Source: Alpinimonas psychrophila (GTDB taxonomy: Bacteria; Actinomycetota; Actinomycetes; Actinomycetales; Microbacteriaceae). Taken from it: a DNA stretch of 64,000 bases. Shown piece after piece: positions 33,559 to 41,862 of the stretch (position 1 is its first letter; each line of letters opens with the position of its first letter). The notes under the pieces are model-generated. The model searched no databases. It was not told the DNA's origin and was given only the letters and a program-made list of their open reading frames with translations. Position numbers and translations under genes: made by a program. The DNA is taken from the NCBI RefSeq assembly GCF_014137865.1, contig NZ_JACGWU010000002.1, positions 62,001-126,000 on the forward strand. The letters are read 5' to 3'.

Positions 33559-34236
33559 ATGATCTCCAAACTTCACGACAGCGTCGACGAGGCGCTCGCC
33601 GATATCCGCGATGGGGCGACCGTCATGATTGGCGGATTCGGTCAGGCTGGTCAGCCGGTTGAACTGATTGACGGTCTCATTCGCCATGGAGCAACCGATC
33701 TCACGATTGTTAATAACAACGCGGGCAACGGCGAAGTCGGTCTCGCACTGCTGATCAAGAGCGGGTTCGTGCGCAAGATCATCTGCTCCTTCCCTCGCCA
33801 ATCTGACTCGCAGATTTTCGACGCGCGCTATCGTGCTGGCCTCATTGAACTGGAAGTCGTGCCTCAAGGAAACCTGGCGGAGCGCATCCGTGCCGCCGGT
33901 GCCGGTATTGGCAGTTTCTTCTCCCCCACAGGCTTTGGCACCTTGCTGGCCGAAGGCAAGGAGACCCGCACTATCGATGGCAAGAATTACGTGCTGGAGT
34001 CTCCCATCCACGCCGACTTCTCCCTCATCAAGGCACACCAGTCCGATCCGATGGGAAACCTCGTCTACCGCAAGACGGCGCGCAACTTTGGGCCCATCAT
34101 GGCGACCGCGGCGAAGACCACCATCGTTCAAGTAACGGATGTCGTCGATCTCGGCGCCCTTGACCCCGAAAACATCATCACCCCCGGCATCTACGTCAAT
34201 CGCATCGTTCAGATTTCGCAGGAAGCATGCGCATGA
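33559..34236 (+). CDS. pcaI: 3-oxoadipate CoA-transferase subunit A
   Basis: A 225-aa alpha subunit of succinyl-CoA:3-oxoadipate CoA-transferase, which activates 3-oxoadipate to its CoA ester in the beta-ketoadipate pathway. Family motifs: VMIGGFGQAGQPVELIDGL near residues 21-39, IVNNNAGNGEVGLALL, and GAGIGSFFSPTGFGTLLAEGK, then SDPMGNLVYRKTARNF. The neighbours pcaJ, pcaF and a PcaR-like regulator fix the substrate as 3-oxoadipate rather than acetoacetate. The leader AGATGTAAGGCGCC before the ATG is nearly the same as that before pobA at 40607. Confidence 0.93.
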   Translation: MISKLHDSVDEALADIRDGATVMIGGFGQAGQPVELIDGLIRHGATDLTIVNNNAGNGEVGLALLIKSGFVRKIICSFPRQSDSQIFDARYRAGLIELEVVPQGNLAERIRAAGAGIGSFFSPTGFGTLLAEGKETRTIDGKNYVLESPIHADFSLIKAHQSDPMGNLVYRKTARNFGPIMATAAKTTIVQVTDVVDLGALDPENIITPGIYVNRIVQISQEACA

Positions 34237-34955
34237 GCACGGCCCACACTGACGCCGCCGACAGGACCAACCCACGGCGCATTGACCACACCCTTACCCG
34301 CGCCGAAATGGCACAGCGCGTTGCCGCCGACATTCCCTCTGGTTCGGTTGTGAACCTCGGCATCGGCATTCCCACCAGCGTTTCGAACTACCTCACGGCC
34401 GAACAAGATGTCATTTTGCACACCGAGAATGGCATGCTCGGAATGGGGCCTGAGGCGCACGGCGAAGAGATCGACAACGACCTCATCAACGCGGGCAAGA
34501 TTCCCGTCACAGAGCTGCCCGGCGCCAGCTACTTTCACCACGCCGACTCCTTTGCCATGATGCGGGGAGGTCACCTCGATATTGCGGTGCTCGGGGCATT
34601 TCAGGTGTCGGCCGCAGGCGATCTGGCCAATTGGCATACCGGTGCTGCAGATGCCATTCCCGCCGTCGGTGGCGCCATGGACTTGGCCGTGGGAGCCAAA
34701 AATGTGTTCGTCATGATGGAGCTCACCACCAAAAAAGGCGAGTCCAAGCTGGTCGATCACCTCACCTATCCCGTCACGGGGCTCGCGTGTGTGACCCGCG
34801 TGTACACCGAGGTTGCCGTCTTCGACATCAGCAAAACCACCGGCGTCACCGTCACCGCGATCTTCGGCGACACGACGATTGACTCGCTCATCACTCTCAC
34901 CGGCCTCCCCCTCGTGGATGGCACAACGACGACCCCCACGACAGGAATCTCATGA
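34233..34955 (+). CDS. pcaJ: 3-oxoadipate CoA-transferase subunit B
   Basis: A 240-aa beta subunit. I choose the ATG at 34233, which overlaps the pcaI stop (ATGA) and has GGAAG at suitable spacing; an in-frame ATG at 34227 is possible. The motif [15 protein letters not shown] is followed by the glutamate-containing ENGMLGMG segment (the catalytic Glu carrying the thioester in this family), then FAMMRGGHLDIAVLGAFQVS and GGAMDLAVGAKNVFV. The 4-nt overlap with pcaF couples the set. Confidence 0.93.
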   Translation: MSTAHTDAADRTNPRRIDHTLTRAEMAQRVAADIPSGSVVNLGIGIPTSVSNYLTAEQDVILHTENGMLGMGPEAHGEEIDNDLINAGKIPVTELPGASYFHHADSFAMMRGGHLDIAVLGAFQVSAAGDLANWHTGAADAIPAVGGAMDLAVGAKNVFVMMELTTKKGESKLVDHLTYPVTGLACVTRVYTEVAVFDISKTTGVTVTAIFGDTTIDSLITLTGLPLVDGTTTTPTTGIS

Positions 34956-36136
34956 CGACGTCCGCCTTTATTTACGACTACGTTCGCACTCCCTTTGGCC
35001 GTTATGGCAAGACCCTTGCCGCTTCGCGTCCCGACGACTTAGCCGCCCTCGTCCTGGGAGAAATCGCTCGGCGCAACCCCAGCGTGGACGTCAACAGGAT
35101 TGACGACATCATGTTGGGCGATGCCAACGCCGCCGGTGAAGACAACCGCAACGTGGCCCGTATGGCCGCCATCTTGGCTGGTTTCCCCACCTCCATTCCG
35201 GGGGTGACAGTGAACCGTCTCTGCGGATCCGGCATGGAAGCCACCATTCAAGCCAGTCGCGCCATTGAAACCGGCGACGCTTCCCTCATCCTTTCCGGAG
35301 GTGTCGAATCGATGAGTCGCGCCCCCTGGGTGATGCTCAAGCCCAAGGCCGGCTACCCTTCCACGTCCGAAACCATGCACTCCACCACCCTCGGCTGGCG
35401 CATGGTGAACCCCGGCATGGATGCCGCCTGGACGATTCCCCTCGGCGAAACGGCCGAGATCTTGGCCGATCGCTATGGCATAACGCGTGATGAACAGGAT
35501 GCATTCGCCGCCGCCAGCCACGAACGTGCCGTGGCCGCCTGGGCCAACGGAACCTTCGCCAACCAGATTGTTCAGGTGCCCGGAGCCGAGCTCACCCAAG
35601 ACGAGAGTATCCGGGCCGATACGACTGCCACCTCACTCGGAGGCCTGAAGCCCGCGTTCCGCAAGGACGGGAGCGTCACCGCCGGCAACTCGAGCCCCCT
35701 CAGTGATGGCGCGGCAGCCCTGCTCATTGCCAGCGAAAGCGGCGCCGCGCGTGCCGGACTCGGTGACCCGATCGCCCGAATTCTCTCGCGCGGTGTCGCC
35801 GCTAACGATCCCAACATTTTTGGCATCGCGCCCGTGGAGGCAGCCAACATCGCCCTGGCTCGGGCTGGCAAGACGTGGGCCGACGTCGACTTCGTTGAAA
35901 TCAACGAGGCGTTTGCCTCGCAAGCCATCTCGTGTGTTCGCCTCTGGGACGGCCTGGACCCCGCGAAGGTCAACGTAGATGGCGGAGCGATTGCGCTGGG
36001 TCACCCGCTCGGTGCATCCGGGGCCCGCATCATCGGTCAACTCGCACGCAAGCTCGAAGACAACGGCGGCGGGATCGGCGTCGCAGCCATCTGCATCGGC
36101 GTCGGCCAGGGACTCGCCGTCGTTCTTGAGCGCTAG
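34952..36136 (+). CDS. pcaF: 3-oxoadipyl-CoA thiolase
   Basis: A 394-aa thiolase cleaving 3-oxoadipyl-CoA to succinyl-CoA and acetyl-CoA. Nucleophilic Cys is in VNRLCGSGMEA near residue 90. GESMSRAP equivalents (GGVESMSRAPWVM), NEAFASQAIS and GGAIALGHPLGASGARI (catalytic His) follow, and CIGVGQG near the C-terminus carries the second Cys. It is the third gene of the pcaIJF operon. A second, more AtoB-like thiolase is at 61658-62845. Confidence 0.94.
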   Translation: MTTSAFIYDYVRTPFGRYGKTLAASRPDDLAALVLGEIARRNPSVDVNRIDDIMLGDANAAGEDNRNVARMAAILAGFPTSIPGVTVNRLCGSGMEATIQASRAIETGDASLILSGGVESMSRAPWVMLKPKAGYPSTSETMHSTTLGWRMVNPGMDAAWTIPLGETAEILADRYGITRDEQDAFAAASHERAVAAWANGTFANQIVQVPGAELTQDESIRADTTATSLGGLKPAFRKDGSVTAGNSSPLSDGAAALLIASESGAARAGLGDPIARILSRGVAANDPNIFGIAPVEAANIALARAGKTWADVDFVEINEAFASQAISCVRLWDGLDPAKVNVDGGAIALGHPLGASGARIIGQLARKLEDNGGGIGVAAICIGVGQGLAVVLER

Positions 36137-36167
36137 TCTTTTTTACGTGACTCCTCCTGAGAACGAG

Positions 36168-36935
36168 ATGGAACCCAGCGGGGAATTCGTGCAGTCCCTT
36201 GCCCGGGGACTCACGGTTATTCGCGCATTTTCTGGGGACCGTCCCGCGTTGACATTGACCGATGTTGCGGATGCGACACAGCTCAGCCGGGCAACGGCCC
36301 GCCGCTTTCTCCTCACGCTCGAGCAGCTCGGCTACGTGCGCACGGACGGCAAATTGTTCTCGCTCACACCGCGCGTGCTGGAACTCGGCTATAGCTACCT
36401 CTCCAGCCTCGGGCTGCCCGAGATCATCGCGCCGCACCTCGAGACTCTGGCTCACGACATTCAGGAGTCCGCGTCGGCCGCAGTGCTGGACGGTGGCGAC
36501 ATCGTCTACATTGCCCGCGTGGCTGGCCGCAAAATCATGCGGGTGCAAATCACGGTGGGTACGCGCTTTCCCGCCTACGCCACCTCCATGGGGCGGGTCT
36601 TGCTCGCCGCACTACCGGAATCCGATGCCCGTCACGTCCTCGAGTCCTCACCGCGTGAAGCTCTCACTCCCTTCACAAAAACGAGCATCGATGACATCCT
36701 GGCCGAGCTCGCTTCCATTCGCCACAATGGCTACGCGCTTCTCGATCAAGAACTGGAGTTGGGCCTGCGCTCGCTCGCGGTTCCGGTGCACGATTCTCAC
36801 GGAAACGTCGTCGCCGCCGTCAACGTCTCGACGGTTGCCGGCGGAACAGTAGAAGAAACCACATCCCTCATTCGAGACAGGCTCCAGCAAACCGCGACCG
36901 ATATCTCGTGTGACCTTGCGAGTCGCCCCGCCTAA
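36168..36935 (+). CDS. pcaR: IclR-family regulator, PcaR-like
   Basis: A 255-aa IclR protein starting MEPSGEFVQSLARGL; a GTG at 36147 is an alternative start. The N-terminal EFVQSLARGLTVIRAFSG and the following TLTDVADATQLSRATARRFL are hallmark residues of the PcaR/PcaU/PobR branch. The effector domain has LPEIIAPHLETLA, GGDIVYIARVAGRKIM, RFPAYATSMGRVLLA and RSLAVPVHDSHGNV. It lies 31 bp after pcaF in the same direction, so it probably controls pcaIJF through the dyads at 33510-33543, with 3-oxoadipate as the usual effector in this branch. The gene name is by similarity and context. Confidence 0.85.
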   Translation: MEPSGEFVQSLARGLTVIRAFSGDRPALTLTDVADATQLSRATARRFLLTLEQLGYVRTDGKLFSLTPRVLELGYSYLSSLGLPEIIAPHLETLAHDIQESASAAVLDGGDIVYIARVAGRKIMRVQITVGTRFPAYATSMGRVLLAALPESDARHVLESSPREALTPFTKTSIDDILAELASIRHNGYALLDQELELGLRSLAVPVHDSHGNVVAAVNVSTVAGGTVEETTSLIRDRLQQTATDISCDLASRPA

Positions 36936-36956
36936 CCGCCGGAGATTTTCCCGTCT

Positions 36957-38366
36957 TTAGAACGCCTGCTCAATCCAGGCGTCCCCGGTCACGGTCTCCC
37001 CTAGGAACGTGCCCGTAGCACCCGCGGTGCCTTCATAAACAGGGGCGCCGCTCACAGCAAACTCTTGATCCTGGAGCCGAACGCTGACCGTCACGTCGGC
37101 GTTGAAGGAGGGTATCTCGACGCGGAACTGCTGCGCGTAACCATTACCGGAACTGGGACTGGTCCACAGTTCCCCCACGGGGGTGATCTTGCTGGCAACG
37201 TAATAGAGATTGCCGTCGGCATCCTGCAGAGTCGCGTAGGCATCCACCGAGACGCCTATCTCGGGCTTGAACCCCTCGCCGATGATGCCAGCATTCGAAA
37301 TGGTGTAGCCGTTATCGAGTTGCATGTCCTGAAGGAGCCAGCGCACGCGGGAATCCGCCGAGCTGCCCCCGAAGAAGCCATACTCGTGATCCATCCATGT
37401 TGTGCCTTGAACCTCGTAGGAGACCCCCTCAACGGTTATCGTGCCCGTGGCCGCAAGACGGGTGAAGGAGTAGTAGTAGTTGTCCTTCGCTAAGTTTTCT
37501 ACTGTCGAACTCGGCTCGATTCCCGTTCCCCACACGTAGAACGGACGACCCTCCTGTGAGAACGTCAGATCAAATGTGACCTCGTCGAGAGTGTTGGCAT
37601 CCACCAGAAGCGCCTGCACGTGAATGTTTTTCGTGGGGTCAGCCTGTGGTGCCTCCATGGTGACGTAGTTGCGCACAGCAACCGCCGTCGCGCCACTGCC
37701 ATCGCCACCACTCAGGGTGACCGTGGGTGTGGCGGAGTATCCGCTGCCAGGCTTCAACAGCACAATTTGGCTGAGGCCACCCTTGTCGTCGAGCACGGCA
37801 ATGGCGGATGCTCCCGAACCGTCACCCTCGATCTTGACGTCGGGTGCCTTCGTGTATCCCGAACCAGCGGCGGTCACAGAGAATCCGCCAACCGCCCAGC
37901 TCGGGTCTCCGAGGCGGGCATACCAGTCTTTGCTCGGGTCGCCCTCAGCCCAGTTTGCAACGTCAAAGACGCCAACGGGCGAGGGTCCATACACTTGCGT
38001 GCGCTGGTAATGACGACCCGCTTGCACGTCACTGAGCGCCAGCTGCGTCATCGCAAATGATTGCCCCGTGAACGATGCGGCGTTCAACTCGAATCCGAAC
38101 ATCCGGTCTCCGGCGCGCAGCGTGCCGATGTGCCACCACCACTCCGTTGGAGCGCCGTCATGCCGATACATGTCTTTCGGCATGCTCAGGACGACGTTCT
38201 TCTCAGGGACCGGATCGGGCTTCGTCAACCCCGTCCAGATCGGATTGGTCGGCACTGACGCTGTCGGCGCCGTAACACCTCCCGGTCCGCAAGCGGTCAA
38301 CACGCCCGTGAGCGCAACAACAATGGTGAGCCTAAAGACTCTGGACATCCCCCAAGAACCAGTCAT
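36957..38366 (-). CDS. AttH/CrtC-like lipoprotein with inserted GSGY repeats
   Basis: A 469-aa secreted lipoprotein. The signal peptide VFRLTIVVALTGVLTAC ends in a lipobox (Cys26). The body resembles the lipocalin-like AttH/carotenoid 1,2-hydratase fold: HDGAPTEWWWHIGTLRAGDR at about 69-88, NYYYSFTRLAATGTITVEG, and GTTWMDHEYGFFGG. Residues about 167-231 hold an insertion of two repeats with pattern GSGY-x2-xP-x-V-x4-GDGSGA-x-A-x-AV. The enzymatic role is unknown; homologues are often annotated hydrolases or carotenoid hydratases. It is convergent with the pcaR-like gene, 21 bp apart, and probably unrelated to the aromatic pathway. The start could be 38348. Confidence 0.75.
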   Translation of the reverse strand: MTGSWGMSRVFRLTIVVALTGVLTACGPGGVTAPTASVPTNPIWTGLTKPDPVPEKNVVLSMPKDMYRHDGAPTEWWWHIGTLRAGDRMFGFELNAASFTGQSFAMTQLALSDVQAGRHYQRTQVYGPSPVGVFDVANWAEGDPSKDWYARLGDPSWAVGGFSVTAAGSGYTKAPDVKIEGDGSGASAIAVLDDKGGLSQIVLLKPGSGYSATPTVTLSGGDGSGATAVAVRNYVTMEAPQADPTKNIHVQALLVDANTLDEVTFDLTFSQEGRPFYVWGTGIEPSSTVENLAKDNYYYSFTRLAATGTITVEGVSYEVQGTTWMDHEYGFFGGSSADSRVRWLLQDMQLDNGYTISNAGIIGEGFKPEIGVSVDAYATLQDADGNLYYVASKITPVGELWTSPSSGNGYAQQFRVEIPSFNADVTVSVRLQDQEFAVSGAPVYEGTAGATGTFLGETVTGDAWIEQAF

Positions 38367-38427
38367 TTTTTGACACTAGCACGCACGTCCACCCCCGTGT
38401 AAATACGGGGGCCACCCTCGAGTTTCT

Positions 38428-38796
38428 TTAGAGCGCTTCGTCCACGATTCCAATGAATCGGCTCCCGACGCCGTCGTATTCAACGCGACGAAGGCCTTCT
38501 GCGGGGTACGGCAGTTCATCGACGTCGTGGTAGTCGCACGTCACGTATGTGAAGGATGGCCACCATTTTTTGGGACGCGCGTCCTCGCTAAAGCCGCAGA
38601 CATGACACTTGAGCTGCACCCATACCGGTTTTGATCCGGGGCGACGGTTCGCGCGAGATTGGGCCAGCCACGCTGGGGGCTGAGCATCCATTTCCGCTAT
38701 GGATTCCTCGGAAACACGCTTTCCCATACCGTTTCGCGTCGCCATCTCCAGAGGAATATCGAGCCGAATCGCGGCCTCGCGTCGTGTAATCATCAT
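38428..38796 (-). CDS. Hypothetical actinobacterial protein with partial zinc-ribbon
   Basis: A 122-aa protein beginning MMITRREAAIRLDIPLEMATR. The N-terminal half looks like a small helix-turn-helix. The C-terminal half has C-x2-C and a later Cys (LKCHVCGFSEDARPKKWWPS, then VTCDYHDVDELPYP) that could form a zinc-ribbon-like site. I do not recognise a named family. No Shine-Dalgarno sequence precedes either ATG (38796 or 38793), so it may be leaderless. The longer frame to 38868 overlaps pcaD and is not favoured. Confidence 0.55.
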   Translation of the reverse strand: MMITRREAAIRLDIPLEMATRNGMGKRVSEESIAEMDAQPPAWLAQSRANRRPGSKPVWVQLKCHVCGFSEDARPKKWWPSFTYVTCDYHDVDELPYPAEGLRRVEYDGVGSRFIGIVDEAL

Positions 38797-38824
38797 CGTT
38801 ATTAACGATAGGGGTAATGAGCGT

Positions 38825-39613
38825 TCAGTGTTTCTCGGCAAAAAAGTCGACGAGAATTTGGGCAACAAGGGCGGGCTTCTCGACCACGGCTTGGTGTGAG
38901 ACCCCCGTAATCACGACCTGGCGTGCCCCTGGCACCGTCTCAGCGATCACGGCCCCCAACTCGGGCGGAGTGCCAGGGTCCAGTTGCCCCGAAATAACCA
39001 GCATCGGCACTTGAATGGATGACAGTGTCGGTCGAGCGTCGAAAGCACCGAGTGCCTCACATACGCGAGCATACGACTCGTTGTCGGCCGCCGCGATCAT
39101 TGCCAGCAAGCAATCAACGACATCGGGGTGGTTTAGGCGAAACGCTTCGGAGAACCAGCGGGCAGGGGTTGCCTCCAGCAGGACGGACGTTCCCTTCGCG
39201 CGAACGAGCGTAGCTCGCTCTGCCCAGGCGGAGGTCTCGCCAATCTTGGCCGCCGAACAGACGACAGCGGCGCTCTTTACTCGATCGGGATACAACCGGG
39301 CGAGCTCGAGCCCGACGGCACCTCCCACGGAGACGCCGGCATAGTCGAAGCGGTCGATGCCACGGGAATCGGCCAGGGCGATGACACTGTCAGCAAGTTC
39401 CGCCAAGCTGAACCCTTTCGTTACCGGAACCGAAACTCCGTGCCCCGGCAAGTCCCAGCGCAGTATCGCGTGGTGAGCAGAGATCGCGGGCAACGCAAGC
39501 TCCCAGAGATGAACATCCGCCCCCAACGACGGCCCCAAAATCACTACGTCACTGCGCCCGGCCAGATCTGCCGCATCCAGTTCCGTTGTTCCTGTTAAGA
39601 GCGGGACGGTCAT
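38825..39613 (-). CDS. pcaD: 3-oxoadipate enol-lactonase
   Basis: A 262-aa alpha/beta hydrolase that opens 3-oxoadipate enol-lactone to 3-oxoadipate. Oxyanion-hole region ILGPSLGADVHLWE, LRWDLPGHGVS, nucleophile elbow YAGVSVGGAVGLELA (Ser), acid in LVISGQLDPGTPPE (Asp), and base in ITGVSHQAVVEKP (His). PcaD proteins carry this G-x-S-x-GG elbow with DLPGHG. It lies between the hypothetical gene and the pobA-linked IclR on the minus strand. It supplies the substrate of PcaIJ. Confidence 0.87.
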   Translation of the reverse strand: MTVPLLTGTTELDAADLAGRSDVVILGPSLGADVHLWELALPAISAHHAILRWDLPGHGVSVPVTKGFSLAELADSVIALADSRGIDRFDYAGVSVGGAVGLELARLYPDRVKSAAVVCSAAKIGETSAWAERATLVRAKGTSVLLEATPARWFSEAFRLNHPDVVDCLLAMIAAADNESYARVCEALGAFDARPTLSSIQVPMLVISGQLDPGTPPELGAVIAETVPGARQVVITGVSHQAVVEKPALVAQILVDFFAEKH

Positions 39614-39673
39614 GTCAGAGCCTTTCGTTGGGAAGTCTCAGGTGCACTCTCGCCAAGAGAAGACCAACTATTC

Positions 39674-40438
39674 CTAGTGCTCGTCTTCTAGTTCGTGAGC
39701 GATGGTCGTTGCCGCCGCATTGAGCGTTGCAACGAGCCTGTTGACATCCAGCTTGGCAAGGTGGGCAACAACGCCGACGGCGGCAATGGCACGACCGCCG
39801 CGCAGAATTGGAACAGCAACCGAACCGCTTCCGGCTGTCATTTCCTGCCTCGTCACCGAGTACCCCTGAGCGCGCACCTCCGTGAGCTCGACGAGGAGAC
39901 GAACAGGGTCGGCAATCGAGTACGGCGTCGGGCGCTGAAGAGGGCGAGAGAGGTACTTCTCGATGTTCTCTTTGGACTGGTATGCCAAAAGCACTTTGCC
40001 CACGCCCGTCGTGTGTAGCGGGAGGTGCCCGCCGGCGCGGGCCACGCTGGGAATGCTGCGCTCACCCACAAGACGGTCGACATAGAGGGCCTGCCCGCGG
40101 TCAAGAACAGCCAAGGTGATGTTTTCGCCTGTCTCCTCGTAGAGCCGTGCAAGAGTCGGGAGGGCACGCTCGCGAAGTTGCTCACTGACAGGAGCCAACT
40201 GGGCGATCGACCAGAGGCGCGTACCGATGCGATATCGCTTGTCATTGCCACGCACGAGAAACCCACCAGTGACAAGTTCTGCCACGACACGGTGGGTGCT
40301 AGACATGGGGAGCTTGGACTTGGCGGACAGCTCCGAAAGAGTGAGAGAGCGAAAGCGTGCACTGAAGCACGCTAAGACGGCGATGCCGCGGCCAATAGAG
40401 GATATTGGGGCGCCGGAGGTGGTGCGAGCGGGGCTCAT
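39674..40438 (-). CDS. IclR-family regulator divergent from pobA
   Basis: A 254-aa IclR protein. Start taken as the ATG at 40438 (MSPARTTSGAPISSIGRG); a TTG at 40459 is also in frame. The winged helix covers about 15-80 (SLTLSELSAKSKLPMSSTHRV). The effector domain has AVLDRGQALYVDRLVGERSI, GHLPLHTTGVGKVLLAYQS and GSVAVPILRGGRAI. It is divergent from pobA with a 168-bp intergenic region and upstream of pcaD on the same strand, so it is likely a pobR-type regulator of 4-hydroxybenzoate hydroxylase. The effector is inferred only. Confidence 0.83.
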   Translation of the reverse strand: MSPARTTSGAPISSIGRGIAVLACFSARFRSLTLSELSAKSKLPMSSTHRVVAELVTGGFLVRGNDKRYRIGTRLWSIAQLAPVSEQLRERALPTLARLYEETGENITLAVLDRGQALYVDRLVGERSIPSVARAGGHLPLHTTGVGKVLLAYQSKENIEKYLSRPLQRPTPYSIADPVRLLVELTEVRAQGYSVTRQEMTAGSGSVAVPILRGGRAIAAVGVVAHLAKLDVNRLVATLNAAATTIAHELEDEH

Positions 40439-40546
40439 GTGGGCAGAAGAACCTTCCAAAAAAGTAGGGTAAAAGCCCCCGTTCCATTCAGCGGAACTAG
40501 GCCCTTGTCAGAGCATCTCACGATTGATGGAATTATGCAATGCGGT

Positions 40547-40561
40547 TCGTTTGTGCAACGA
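40547..40561. promoter_or_regulatory. Candidate operator between iclR and pobA
   Basis: TCGTT-TGTGC-AACGA, 5-bp arms around a 5-bp spacer, 46 bp upstream of the pobA ATG in the divergent iclR/pobA intergenic region. It is a plausible IclR-type site. Short arms limit confidence. Confidence 0.35.
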
Positions 40562-40606
40562 CGCTGCTCGTTCACTTTCACGCACCCAACAAAGATGTGA
40601 GGCGCC

Positions 40607-41800
40607 ATGTCCACCATTGAAATCACCACCCAAGTTGCCGTCGTCGGCGGCGGCCCCTCCGGACTGACAATGGCGTATCTTCTTCGCCAAGCAGGCATCG
40701 ATGTTGAGGTGGTGGAGAACCGCAGTCGTCCTTACACCGTTGATCGCGTGCGTGCCGGGGTACTTGAGCAGAGCGCTGTCGAGCTCCTCACGAAGGCGGG
40801 CCTCGGCGAGCGCCTTCACACGGAAGGCCAGAAGCACGATGGTATTTATCTGCAGTTCGACGGAGAAAAGCACCGCGTTCCCTTCGCCGACCTCATCAAC
40901 CGCAGCGTCTGGGTCTATGGCCAGCAAGAGGTCATGAAGGACCTCCTCGTCGCTCACGACAAGCAAGGTTTCTCCGCTCACTACGAGTGTGACAACGTGG
41001 CTCTCCACAACCTGCTGACCGACGCCCCCAGCGTGACGTACACGCAAAATGGTCAGGATGTTCGCATCACCGCTCGCTTTATCATCGGGGCCGACGGATT
41101 CCACGGCATCAGCCGTCCCAGCATCCCGGAATCTGAAATCACGCACCACGAGCGCGTCTACCCCTTCGGCTGGCTCGGCATCTTGGCCGATGTTGAGCCC
41201 TCGACAGACGAGCTCATATACGCAATTCACGACGATGGCTTCGCCATGCATTCCATGCGTTCCAACACGGTCTCGCGCCTGTACCTGCAGGTTGATCCTG
41301 AGGACGACATCGCGAACTGGTCAGATGAGCGCATTTGGGAAGCGTTGCAGACGCGTCTGGGCCACCCCGGTTTCACGCTCAAGGAAGGTCCCATCACCGA
41401 GAAGAGCATCACCCCCATGCGCAGCTGGGTCTCCTCGCCCATGCGTTACGGCAACCTCTTCCTCGTGGGCGACTCGGCTCACATTGTGCCACCCACTGGA
41501 GCCAAGGGGCTCAACTCCGCCTTCGGCGACATCGCCGTTTTGACGCCTTCGCTACTCGACTTCTTCACGACCGGTAACGAAAAGGGTATCGACGCGTACA
41601 GCAAGGACTCACTCGACCGCATCTGGCGCACGCAAAACTTCTCGATGTACATGACCAACATGTTGCACCGCTTCTACAGCGATAACCCCGCTCAGGATGA
41701 CTTCGACTACCGCTCGCAGCTGGGTCAGCTCCGAACCGTTGTCAACTCCAGGCACGGTATGGCGTTCCTGGCGGAGAACTACACCGGTATCGTCTGGTAG
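40607..41800 (+). CDS. pobA: 4-hydroxybenzoate 3-monooxygenase
   Basis: A 397-aa flavoprotein hydroxylase converting 4-hydroxybenzoate to protocatechuate with NAD(P)H and O2. FAD motif VVGGGPSGLTMAYLL at 12-26, ENRSRPYTVDRVRAGVLEQ (typical of PobA), the DG motif IIGADGFHGISR, and the second FAD motif GDSAHIVPPTGAKGLNSAFGD. Length matches PobA (about 390-395). The leader AGATGTGAGGCGCC mirrors that of pcaI, suggesting common ancestry or regulation. It connects the cre-type cluster (which yields 4-hydroxybenzoate) with the pca genes. Confidence 0.95.
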   Translation: MSTIEITTQVAVVGGGPSGLTMAYLLRQAGIDVEVVENRSRPYTVDRVRAGVLEQSAVELLTKAGLGERLHTEGQKHDGIYLQFDGEKHRVPFADLINRSVWVYGQQEVMKDLLVAHDKQGFSAHYECDNVALHNLLTDAPSVTYTQNGQDVRITARFIIGADGFHGISRPSIPESEITHHERVYPFGWLGILADVEPSTDELIYAIHDDGFAMHSMRSNTVSRLYLQVDPEDDIANWSDERIWEALQTRLGHPGFTLKEGPITEKSITPMRSWVSSPMRYGNLFLVGDSAHIVPPTGAKGLNSAFGDIAVLTPSLLDFFTTGNEKGIDAYSKDSLDRIWRTQNFSMYMTNMLHRFYSDNPAQDDFDYRSQLGQLRTVVNSRHGMAFLAENYTGIVW

Positions 41801-41862
41801 TTTTTTTGCACTGCGTTAGCAGGGGATGAATGCCGTCATCAAGAGAGCAGTAGGGTCCAACC

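Noticed and set aside
35979-36146. Upstream extension of the PcaR-like gene
   Set aside because: Overlaps pcaF in another frame and is Ser/Ala-rich; PcaR-type proteins begin shortly before EFVQSLARG.
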